The notes under the pieces are model-generated. The model had not been told where the DNA came from. It worked only from the letters and a program-made list of their open reading frames with translations, and ran no database searches. 64,000 nt of DNA from Fodinibius halophilus (lineage in GTDB: Bacteria; Bacteroidota; Rhodothermia; Balneolales; Balneolaceae), in NCBI RefSeq assembly GCF_011059105.1, contig NZ_JAALLS010000003.1:164649-228648 (forward strand). The letters run 5' to 3'. The position numbers were made by a program, and so were the translations under genes. Shown piece after piece: positions 53,914 to 61,442 of this stretch. Position 1 is the stretch's first letter. Every line of letters begins with the position of its first letter.

Positions 53914-55029
53914 TTATTCTTTAGGTACCAATCGAACAATACCATTATCACCCTCCGTTGCTATATAGATATAGCCATCCGGCCCCTGTTTAATATTTCG
54001 GGTACGTCCGATATCCCGAAACAAGATCTCCTCTCTTGTAATAGTATTATTTTCCACAATACAGCGCACGATATAACCGAACTTAAGCGAACCCACCAAA
54101 AGATCGCCCTGCCAATCGGGGTACTTCTCACTGGTAACAAAGGTCATCCCTGACGGGGCGATAGACGGATCCCAATACCACTCGGGCTGCTCCATACCGG
54201 CCCGCGCTGTATCTTCTGCAAACTCTGTACCGCTGTAATTGATTCCATAACTGATAATCGGCCAGCCATAATTATTACCCGCCCGAATAATATTAACCTC
54301 ATCGCCCCCGCGCGGACCGTGTTCATGCTCCCAGAGCTCTCCTGTTTGCGGGTGCATATCCATGCCCTGCGGATTTCGAATGCCATAGGCAAAAATTGCT
54401 TTCTTAGCCTCTTCCATATCAACAAATGGATTATCTTCGGGAATACCCCCATCATCATACAGGCGATATATTTTACCGGCATCTCGCGTTATATCCTGGG
54501 GATTTACATCGCGGTTACCACGATCCCCGATCCCAAAGTAGACATAGCCCTCACCATCAAATTCGATACGGCTCCCAAAATGTTGTCCGCGCTGCGTATT
54601 GGGCTCTGCCTTGTATAGCAGTTCCTTATCAATAAGTTTTGTTCGATCCTCATTTAGCTTCGCACGCATCAGGGCCGTATTAGCGCCCCCGCCCCCTTTA
54701 GGACTGGAATAGGTAATATAGACCCAACCATTTTGGCTGTAGTTGGGATGAACTGCAATATCGAGCAGGCCGCCCTGGCTGCGGGCCCACACCTCGGGCA
54801 CTCCATCAAGTGGTTCGTTAAGCAGCTGTCCGTCACTATAGCGCCAAATTGCTCCATCGCGCTCGGTAATCAGCATATCTCCATCGGGCAGCCACGCCAT
54901 ACCCCAAGGCACCGATATCTCTGTAGTCACTGTTTGAACGGTATAGGTCGGCGGATCTGAACTTTGTGCCGTACAAGAAAATGATACAAAGGCAAAGAAG
55001 GACAAGAAGAGGATTACTAATCGTGACAT
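53914..55029 (-). CDS. PQQ-dependent sugar dehydrogenase (YliI/Asd-like)
   Basis: A 371-residue exported protein with a lipobox-like SFSC at residue 19 and a six-bladed propeller of the soluble aldose dehydrogenase type. VPWGMAWLPDGDMLITERDG, the ARSQGGLLDIAVHPNY stretch with its catalytic His, GQHFGSRIEFDGEGYVYFGIGDRG (in two pieces), IRNPQGMDMHPQTGELWEHEHGPRGGDEVN (in several pieces), and TFVTSEKYPDW are hallmarks. Such enzymes oxidise aldose sugars in the periplasm using PQQ. No pqq genes are in the window. Confidence 0.9.
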   Translation of the reverse strand: MSRLVILFLSFFAFVSFSCTAQSSDPPTYTVQTVTTEISVPWGMAWLPDGDMLITERDGAIWRYSDGQLLNEPLDGVPEVWARSQGGLLDIAVHPNYSQNGWVYITYSSPKGGGGANTALMRAKLNEDRTKLIDKELLYKAEPNTQRGQHFGSRIEFDGEGYVYFGIGDRGNRDVNPQDITRDAGKIYRLYDDGGIPEDNPFVDMEEAKKAIFAYGIRNPQGMDMHPQTGELWEHEHGPRGGDEVNIIRAGNNYGWPIISYGINYSGTEFAEDTARAGMEQPEWYWDPSIAPSGMTFVTSEKYPDWQGDLLVGSLKFGYIVRCIVENNTITREEILFRDIGRTRNIKQGPDGYIYIATEGDNGIVRLVPKE

Positions 55030-55483
55030 AACAATGAATTCCTAATTATGGTTGACCAAATAATACGCAACTGTTAAATACAACATATCTCTATTATAAG
55101 AAACGCTACCTGAAAAGGAACTTATAATCTTTAGCATTGGCTCACAAGTCAGTATGAACAAGGTATAAACAGTGGCAACCTCCCTCCAGCTGCCCCACCT
55201 GTTGACGAGTTCATTGAACTTAGCAAACCCTCTTACCGCAGTAATCAACCACATCCTCAAAAGAGACTTTTTATTGTTGACCGGAACTATATATTGCCTG
55301 CAGTTAATGTCACTTGATATTTTGTCACAAGACAGTAAATTAATGTGTATTTATTTATAAAATTTTTCATAGAGAGCGACCTAAAACCAAAGCCTAAAGC
55401 TTTTCCGAACGACCAATTTGGGCTTTTTGGTAAGTACATTACGCATAGGCTAGTAAAATTAATAGTAATAAAAGGGGATCAGC
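55030..55483. other. Intergenic region with no supported gene
   Basis: Divergent spacer of about 450 bases between the sugar dehydrogenase gene and the membrane protein gene. Only an unconvincing short minus-strand frame is open. Near its right end AAAAGGGGATCAGC forms a possible ribosome binding site 8-10 bases before the ATG at 55484. Confidence 0.7.
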
Positions 55484-56488
55484 ATGGACTTGGACTTCAA
55501 GAAAGCATCACAATCGTTTGACTCACTACCTTACCGGGAACGCATTAAATCGGTACTGGAGCTCGTAAAGAGCACACTATCAATTGTAGGCAAAGACGCT
55601 GACATCATTAAGCCGTGGATACGGATGGCGATCTATCACACCTTTATGGTCAGCTTTTTCTTTGGCGGACTGCTTTGCTGGCAATTTGAACAATATGGAT
55701 ATGGGATCTTATCCTTTTGCTTAGGGTTCTTTCTCTTCCTATACAAACACTTCTACAACAACAAGCAGGAGATGCGGATGAGCTGGATCGTCTATGAAAC
55801 ACTCATCGGCAACGATCCATCGTATAAGGGCGCCGTTACCGCAGATAAGGAACTAAAATCACAAAGGCGCAAAATTGCATGGATCGATATTGCGATGGCC
55901 TTTGTGAACAGAGGTAAATTCGCAGGCGGCGGCATTGTCAAAATGTTGATGCGTCTCTTTGTGTCGGGACTAGAAGAAGTCTGGGACCTGGCCAACCACT
56001 ACCTGATACCGTCGGTGGCCGTGGACAAGATGGAGCTCACCCCGGCTTTTAAAGAGATGAAGAAACTTAAAGACCGCATTCCCGAATCGCTGGTGGGTGT
56101 CTTTGGCATTGACTTCCTGGGCAAGGTGGTCCGTCAGGTTACCATCCCCACCTATGTTGTACTTTTCATCCTTTCTGCTGCCGCCGGCTACTTTGGCACC
56201 GACTTTCTGCCCACCTCGACCATCGACGTAGACGGACAGCCGGTTACCTTCAGCTGGCTGCCCATTATTCTTGCGCTCTGGCTCGGAAAGCTCTTCAATA
56301 ACCTCTTCGAACGAACGGTGACCGGGGTCAAAGTAACCTATTTTACCGTCTTTTATACCAAGATTACCCATCCCGACCGTATTCGCGAAGATATGCGCGA
56401 AGAACTCACCGACTACCTCAAACTGGAAGGGGTGGATGAAGTGGATAACCTGGAAGAACAGGGCGCCGAACCGGCTGAGACGGTCTAA
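55484..56488 (+). CDS. Integral membrane protein of unknown function
   Basis: A 334-residue protein. Two membrane segments lie at about 48-68 and 72-90; a hydrophilic middle follows with helices such as VKMLMRLFVSGLEEVWDLAN; two more segments lie at about 222-240 and 260-278. The C-terminus is acidic (EEQGAEPAETV). No domain is recognised. A GGGG-type ribosome binding site is visible upstream, unusual in this window. Confidence 0.7.
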   Translation: MDLDFKKASQSFDSLPYRERIKSVLELVKSTLSIVGKDADIIKPWIRMAIYHTFMVSFFFGGLLCWQFEQYGYGILSFCLGFFLFLYKHFYNNKQEMRMSWIVYETLIGNDPSYKGAVTADKELKSQRRKIAWIDIAMAFVNRGKFAGGGIVKMLMRLFVSGLEEVWDLANHYLIPSVAVDKMELTPAFKEMKKLKDRIPESLVGVFGIDFLGKVVRQVTIPTYVVLFILSAAAGYFGTDFLPTSTIDVDGQPVTFSWLPIILALWLGKLFNNLFERTVTGVKVTYFTVFYTKITHPDRIREDMREELTDYLKLEGVDEVDNLEEQGAEPAETV

Positions 56489-56662
56489 AAACATCCGACA
56501 ACCTCATGTGGATACTGAAAGAAGCCTAAAAAAACGGGTTGTTATTTAGCCTGTGAAGCTAGATATTTAGAGTCCTTTCAAATGGGGCCTGCAGTGTATA
56601 CAAAAATAGATCTGCACTGTCCTTGGTACAGTAAATGGCTCCTTTTGAAATGCAACTGACAT

Positions 56663-56736
56663 GCGCCCGTAGCTCAACTGGATAGAGCGTCTGACTTCGG
56701 ATCAGAAGGCTAAGGGTTCGAATCCTTTCGGGCGTA
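56663..56736 (+). tRNA. tRNA-Arg (anticodon UCG)
   Basis: A 74-base cloverleaf. The acceptor GCGCCCG pairs with CGGGCGT (one G-U at the end). The D arm is GCTC/GAGC, the anticodon stem TCTGA/TCAGA with loop CTTCGGA gives anticodon TCG, and the T arm is AAGGG-TTCGAAT-CCTTT. CCA is not encoded. A perfect hairpin terminator follows. The next genes are a toxin-antitoxin-like pair, so the tRNA is a plausible integration site. Confidence 0.95.
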
Positions 56737-56744
56737 CACTCTTA

Positions 56745-56784
56745 TTAGCCCATGACTCGTAAAGAGTCATGGGCTAATTATATT
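56745..56784 (+). terminator. Terminator after tRNA-Arg
   Basis: A perfect 14-bp stem (56745-56758 with 56764-56777) closes a 5-base loop, followed by TTATATTTTA. Confidence 0.8.
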
Positions 56785-56975
56785 TTATTAGATACCTTTC
56801 ATATAGTGATTATAATTCTTCTCAGGGTAACGAAGTATAAGATTAAAGGCTAAATAAATTGTTTATATATATCTAAAATAGTGTATAGTGAACGCCGACT
56901 AATTGTAAATCGGTTTTACTTAATGGAAGATTAAAATAAATTTTCTATTACAGATATAATTTATAATAATAGGAT

Positions 56976-58139
56976 ATGCCATCGTCGAGGGTAAATATAA
57001 ATCCAGAAGTATTATCATTCGCTAGGGAACGTTCTGGGTATGTTATACCTGAGATAGCTAAAAAGTTGCAGGTAAATGAGGAGAGATGGCTAAAATGGGA
57101 AGAAGGGGAAATCAAACCTACCGCAAAACAACTAATAAAAATTGCCTCAAAATTAGACAGGTCTCCCGCTTTTTTCTATTTGAATAACCCCCCAGAGGAG
57201 GAACCAGCACTTTCAGAATTCAGGACTATAAATAACATTCCTTTAGAAAATGCTTCTCCAAAACTGATTCAAGCTATTAGAGAGGCAAAAAGGAATAGAA
57301 AAACCTTACTTGAATTATATCAACTCCAAAATGAAGAGCCAGAAAGTATTCCCTCATACACAAATATCTCGAATCGCATTGAAAGAGTAGCAAAAGAGGT
57401 AAGAAATTGGCTTGGAGTAACTTTTGAGAAACAAAATAGTTGGCGAGGATCATCCAATGCACTTACAGAATGGAAAAATATTCTCGAGAATAAGGATATT
57501 TATGTTATTCAATATCCACGGGTCGATATCGATGAGGCCCGAGGCTTTGCATTAGCAGAATCTGAGATTCCGATAATTGGTATAAATTCTCAAGACTCTT
57601 ACAATGGTAGGATTTTCACACTAATACATGAACTATGCCATATACTATTAAAAGATTCAGTACTTGTAAATGATGATCTTCAAAATTATTTCAGTTCCGG
57701 CAATCAGGAGATGGAAAGGCTCTCCAACAAATTAACAGCTGAGATATTAGTTCCCTCGGAAATCATACAAGAACTATTTAATAGTCAAAATAATGAACTC
57801 AGAGAGGTAAATAGATTAAGAAGTAAGTTTAAAGTATCTAGTTATGTAATACTGATTAGACTCAAAAATTTGTCACTAATTTCTACTCAGGAATTTAATC
57901 GAATTAAACCTGAAGTTAGCTTTAGTGATACCAGTAGATCAGGTAGTTCAGGTGGAAATGCGTATTACAATCAAATAGCACGCAAAGGCAAACTACTGGT
58001 CAGAACAGCGTTTGACGCTTATTTCAATGATAACATTTCATTACCTGAATTAACTGAAATTACCTCCTGGAAAGTACCAAACTTAAATGAGTTGGCAGCT
58101 AAAACATTTGATTGGCCAGAGGAGGGTAAATACATTTGA
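56976..58139 (+). CDS. Xre-type HTH plus ImmA/IrrE metallopeptidase domain protein
   Basis: A 387-residue protein with an N-terminal Cro/CI-type HTH (about residues 10-65, EIAKKLQVNEERWLKWEEG) and an ImmA/IrrE zinc-peptidase domain with HELCH at 218-222, LTAEILVP further on. It is AT-rich compared with its neighbours. Xre-COG2856 proteins regulate or cleave partner proteins in mobile elements and in toxin-antitoxin modules. Its 3' end overlaps the DUF4411 gene by 4 bases, so the two form one unit, with this protein as the likely antitoxin/regulator. Confidence 0.88.
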   Translation: MPSSRVNINPEVLSFARERSGYVIPEIAKKLQVNEERWLKWEEGEIKPTAKQLIKIASKLDRSPAFFYLNNPPEEEPALSEFRTINNIPLENASPKLIQAIREAKRNRKTLLELYQLQNEEPESIPSYTNISNRIERVAKEVRNWLGVTFEKQNSWRGSSNALTEWKNILENKDIYVIQYPRVDIDEARGFALAESEIPIIGINSQDSYNGRIFTLIHELCHILLKDSVLVNDDLQNYFSSGNQEMERLSNKLTAEILVPSEIIQELFNSQNNELREVNRLRSKFKVSSYVILIRLKNLSLISTQEFNRIKPEVSFSDTSRSGSSGGNAYYNQIARKGKLLVRTAFDAYFNDNISLPELTEITSWKVPNLNELAAKTFDWPEEGKYI

Positions 58140-58597
58140 CCTATTCACTTGACTCAGACGTGTTAATACAGGCTTGGAGAGATTACCCCATTGAAAACTT
58201 TCCTCCTGTTTGGGAAAAACTAGGGGAACTGGGAGCCAATAATACTCTTGGCATGTCTGAACTTATCCTTGCTGAACTTCAAAGGGGAGGAGATGAACTT
58301 TATGATTGGGCTAAAACTCGAGAAACTGATTTAGTTATTCCTACCTCTGATACTATTAATTCAGAAGTCTCATATCTTGTCAATACCTACAACAATTTTG
58401 GTATAATTACTGGCAAAAATGAAGCAGACCCTTTCGTTGTTGCCGTTGCAAAAGCTCATAATTGTATCGTAGTTACTAATGAAAGAAGATCCGGAGATTT
58501 AAATGGCCCTAAGATACCTGATGTATGCCTTGAGGAAGAAATTCCATGGATCAGATTTATCGATATTATTAAGCGAGAAAACATAGTCTTTCAGTAA
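58136..58597 (+). CDS. DUF4411 (PIN-like) protein, likely toxin
   Basis: A 153-residue protein with a PIN-like pattern of acidic residues: YSLDSDVLIQAW (Asp6/Asp8), LAELQRGGDEL (Glu47), NEADPFVVAVAKA (Asp98) and VVTNERRSGD. DUF4411 is a PIN-like nuclease family found with Xre-ImmA partners in predicted type II toxin-antitoxin modules. The TTG start at 58136 overlaps the previous stop and follows a GGAGG ribosome binding site. PIN toxins act as ribonucleases; toxicity here is not shown. Confidence 0.85.
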   Translation: MTYSLDSDVLIQAWRDYPIENFPPVWEKLGELGANNTLGMSELILAELQRGGDELYDWAKTRETDLVIPTSDTINSEVSYLVNTYNNFGIITGKNEADPFVVAVAKAHNCIVVTNERRSGDLNGPKIPDVCLEEEIPWIRFIDIIKRENIVFQ

Positions 58598-58618
58598 TTT
58601 ATTTTATTGGACTATCTC

Positions 58619-58651
58619 TTTTGTAAGGATTGTACTACTCAACAGTCTTAC
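58619..58651 (+). promoter_or_regulatory. 33-bp conserved-ends element upstream of a small Cys/His gene (copy 2)
   Basis: It begins TTTTGTAAGGATTGTAC and ends CAGTCTTAC and has the same length as 7929-7961. Identity is 24 of 33 with conserved ends (first 13 bases and last 8 identical) and a variable centre. It ends 36 bases before the ATG at 58688. The distance to the ATG is similar to that at radC (31 bases). Confidence 0.45.
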
Positions 58652-58687
58652 CAATAACTGAATATTAATTTTTAAACTATATCAGTT

Positions 58688-58897
58688 ATGGATCATTATT
58701 ATGTTCACATATATACGGATGATGATGGGGATCATGAAATTCATACGGATGAATGTGATTTTTTACCTAAACCAACTCATCGTGATTATTTAGGCTATTA
58801 TAATAATTGTGAAAATGCTGTTGAGGAAGCTGGAAACAATGGATACTCTCCCGTAAATGGATGTTATTTCTGCTCTAGAGATTGCCATACTTCTTAA
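58688..58897 (+). CDS. Small Cys/His-rich protein, predicted metal-binding
   Basis: A 69-residue protein with HTDEC, NNCENAVEEA and a C-terminal CYFCSRDCHTS, i.e. H-x3-C, C, C-x2-C-x3-C-H. This is the pattern of a small conserved hypothetical family in Bacteroidota that I recall but cannot name. A zinc ribbon or similar site is likely. It has no signal peptide. It lies downstream of the toxin-antitoxin-like pair and has the radC-type element before it. Confidence 0.7.
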   Translation: MDHYYVHIYTDDDGDHEIHTDECDFLPKPTHRDYLGYYNNCENAVEEAGNNGYSPVNGCYFCSRDCHTS

Positions 58898-58937
58898 ATA
58901 AAAAAGGGGAGACAGGCTCTCGCAATCCTGTCTCCCC
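58898..58937 (-). terminator. Minus-strand rho-independent terminator
   Basis: A perfect 11-bp stem (58906-58916 with 58927-58937) closes a 10-base loop. On the minus strand it runs into TTTTTTATTT, so it would stop transcripts from the cupin gene at 59117. It also forms a hairpin just after the small Cys/His gene. Confidence 0.75.
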
Positions 58938-59051
58938 ATTACGCTATCCCAGGCAGGTCGTACAACACTGCCTTCTCTCTTTATACTTACATCCTTATTT
59001 TGAGAGCTAACGTTGTACTATCCTTTCCGAGTCCGTGGGCAAAGGCAATGC

Positions 59052-59120
59052 TTAGCTGCCGGCCATTACTTTTCCAAAACCATTGCGTTGAAGCTTATCA
59101 ATAATCTTACCGTAATTCAT
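59052..59120 (-). CDS. 22-codon ORF coupled to the cupin gene
   Basis: MNYGKIIDKLQRNGFGKVMA and two more residues, then TAA. Its ATG overlaps the cupin stop (ATGA at 59117-59120) and GGAG lies a few bases upstream. It may be a true micropeptide or the truncated start of a former second gene of the operon; the sequence downstream shows no continuing frame. Confidence 0.3.
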   Translation of the reverse strand: MNYGKIIDKLQRNGFGKVMAGS

Positions 59121-59467
59121 AAGCCCATCTCCTTATAGCCACTTTTAATTACCGTAGATATCATTTTAAACCGGTTGTTCGCTTTGAATGAATTGCGTGC
59201 ATGGGCCGGTATAATAATAGACTGGCCGGTTTCAAGAAGTTTGGAGTCTCCATCAATAATGACTTCCGCTTTTCCGTCTATAATCTGTATAAAAGTATCG
59301 AAGGGGGAGGACTTTTCTGCCAGCTTCTCTCCGGTATCAAAAGAAACTGCATTAATATTCCCGGTCGATTTCTTTATAATCGTTTTAATCACCACCGAAT
59401 CGGGGACATATTCGATAATTTCGACGACAATCATTGCTTTTGATTTTTCGAGCTCTGAATATTCCAT
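59117..59467 (-). CDS. Cupin domain protein
   Basis: A 116-residue single cupin fold: SSPFDTFIQIIDGKAEVIIDG (in two pieces) is motif 1 without the usual His pair, and LLETGQSIIIPAHARNSFKA motif 2. The loss of motif 1 histidines suggests it may not bind a metal in the classical way. Substrate unknown. A 22-codon ORF overlaps its stop by 4 bases. Confidence 0.75.
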   Translation of the reverse strand: MEYSELEKSKAMIVVEIIEYVPDSVVIKTIIKKSTGNINAVSFDTGEKLAEKSSPFDTFIQIIDGKAEVIIDGDSKLLETGQSIIIPAHARNSFKANNRFKMISTVIKSGYKEMGL

Positions 59468-59785
59468 TTTCTTAGAGGGGTTTTAACTGATTGCCAAGAA
59501 TTAAAGATTTTTTTGTTGTTGCATACTTATTCTTTACAATGTGCTCTTCTCATCTGTTAATCTTGTATAACGAATATCAGTAAACTTTGGGGAAAGAACG
59601 TTACACACTTAGCAAGAAAACGTTGCATAAATTACGGGTTTCAGGGTGTGACCTATTTAAGCACTAACCATGCTAAAAAATCACAGGAAAGGGGCTTACA
59701 ACAGACGTTGCTTACACTGCTCATCTACAATCATAATGGTATGTACATCTACAGCGATAGTCTGCCGACAACGGGCGGGATCATG
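59468..59785. other. Intergenic region with no supported gene
   Basis: About 320 bases between the cupin gene start and the LysR remnant. No open frame with a recognisable pattern was found on either strand. The minus strand next to the LysR remnant may hold further eroded sequence of the same locus. Confidence 0.5.
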
Positions 59786-59863
59786 CTAACTTGCAACAAG
59801 GGTATTGCGAAACCACTCTATAAATAGTTTCAGCCGGGATGAATCTTTATAGATCCGATAGCC
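59786..59863 (-). pseudogene. C-terminal remnant of a LysR-type transcriptional regulator
   Basis: Read on the minus strand, GYRIYKDSSRLKLF continues as IEWFRNTLVAS and a stop. This is the closing pattern of LysR substrate domains (R-L-x-L-F-I-x-W-L/F). The codon immediately before is TAG, and no other part of a LysR protein is found. It lies in the spacer upstream of the desaturase gene. Confidence 0.55.
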
Positions 59864-59966
59864 CTAAGTCTGAAAAATGTGTAACAAAACCTAAAACATC
59901 TACAAAACACTCTTGGCAAAGTTTTGTCATCTTTAATAAGAAGCTTGCAATAAAACCAACATTGAT

Positions 59967-61076
59967 ATGTCTGCAGTCGATAAAGTAACCTTTAATAATA
60001 GTACCAGCCGTGGATTTAGCAAAACTGTAAAGAAACGGGTTGACCAATATTTTGAAGAGCACGATCTCTCAAAACATGCCAACCTGCAGATGGTGGTTAA
60101 AACTGTGGTACTGCTCACCTTTTACCTGGGCAGTTATGCATTGATTATATCGGGACAGTTTTCCCTTATGACAATGTGGTTTTTAACCTTTTTGATGGGT
60201 ATTGGGATGGCCGGTGTCGGCTTCTCGATATCGCACGATGCCCTGCATGGCGCTTACTCCTCCAATAAGCATATCAATCGTGCCCTGGGCTTTACCTTTG
60301 ACCTACTGGGGGCAAACGGTTATATCTGGAAAATAACCCATAACATTATTCACCACACCTATACCAATATTCACGGGCACGACGAAGACCTGGAAGTTGC
60401 CGAATTTATCCGGCTCTCCCCACATTCAGAACATAAGCCGATCCATCGCATACAACATATTCTGGCTTTTTTTGCCTACAGCCTGGCGATGTTTTTCTGG
60501 GTGTTCGTCAAAGATTACAAGAATTTCCTTAAAACAAACATCGGCCCGTACGAAAACAAAAGTCATCCCACAAAAGAATGGATCATCCTATTTGTAAGCA
60601 AGAGCATCTATTATACGTATATGCTGGTGCTGCCGATGCTTCTGCTCGATATTACCTGGGTACAGCTGCTAATTGGATTCGCAACGCTTCACCTGACAGC
60701 AGGACTGATACTGGGCATTGTTTTTCAGCTGGCCCACGTGGTTGAGGGAACTGACCACCCCGTGCCCGACGAAGAAAATATGATTGATGAACACTGGATG
60801 ATTCACGAAATGGTAACCACCAATAATTTTGCCCGCGACAATAAGGCGTTATGCTGGTTCCTGGGCGGACTAAATTTCCAGATTGAACATCACCTTTTCC
60901 CCAGGGTATGCAGTGTTCACTATCCGGCCATTAGCCCTATTGTTGAGAAAACGGCCAAAGAGTATGGCATCCCCTATAATCAACACGATACTTTCTTTGA
61001 GGCCGTAGCTTCTCATTATCGCACCCTCAAAAAATTCGGAGACCCGGAATTCACCTATTCTGAAACACAGATATGA
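59967..61076 (+). CDS. Fatty acid desaturase (acyl-lipid/acyl-CoA type)
   Basis: A 369-residue membrane desaturase with about four membrane segments and three histidine boxes: HDALH (90-94), HNIIHHTY (125-132) and QIEHHLFP near residue 305. The Q-x2-HH third box suits front-end (delta-5/6-like) and related desaturases. It introduces double bonds into membrane lipids or CoA esters using di-iron and an electron donor. A LysR remnant lies just upstream, which may be a lost regulator. Confidence 0.92.
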   Translation: MSAVDKVTFNNSTSRGFSKTVKKRVDQYFEEHDLSKHANLQMVVKTVVLLTFYLGSYALIISGQFSLMTMWFLTFLMGIGMAGVGFSISHDALHGAYSSNKHINRALGFTFDLLGANGYIWKITHNIIHHTYTNIHGHDEDLEVAEFIRLSPHSEHKPIHRIQHILAFFAYSLAMFFWVFVKDYKNFLKTNIGPYENKSHPTKEWIILFVSKSIYYTYMLVLPMLLLDITWVQLLIGFATLHLTAGLILGIVFQLAHVVEGTDHPVPDEENMIDEHWMIHEMVTTNNFARDNKALCWFLGGLNFQIEHHLFPRVCSVHYPAISPIVEKTAKEYGIPYNQHDTFFEAVASHYRTLKKFGDPEFTYSETQI

Positions 61077-61167
61077 GATATCTGTAACTTTTTACCGGAT
61101 TTATGTAATAAAAACAATGGTCTAAATGGTATCTTTAAGTTGAGTCAGCTGAACAAATAGAGCTAAA

Positions 61168-61266
61168 ATGGATCATAATAACAGAGATAGTAAAAGAAGA
61201 AATACTCATCATCCAAAGGGTTCAGCAGCAAGGGTACGAAAAATGAAGAGCCAAAAGACCAACTAA
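61168..61266 (+). CDS. Small basic ORF of 32 codons
   Basis: MDHNNRDSKRRNTHHPKGSA then ARVRKMKSQKTN. The predicted product is very basic (about a third Lys/Arg). It lies in a 360-base spacer between the desaturase and kinase genes. There is no clear ribosome binding site. Conservation would be needed to call it a gene. Confidence 0.35.
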   Translation: MDHNNRDSKRRNTHHPKGSAARVRKMKSQKTN

Positions 61267-61442
61267 AGTTGGAAGCCTAACCCTACGTATCCTGTTTTTT
61301 AATTGAATATCTGATTATTAAAAAGTTCAACTTTTAAAACGAAGAGCGGTTCATTTACGCTCTCATTTCTGAGATACGATATGAACTAATGTGTTAATTG
61401 GACTGCTGTCCATTATAATTGCTGTATAAACTTCTTAACAAG

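Noticed and set aside
55042..55260. Open frame of 72 codons on the minus strand in the spacer upstream of the membrane protein gene
   Set aside because: No family resemblance, no ribosome binding site, and a composition like noncoding sequence.
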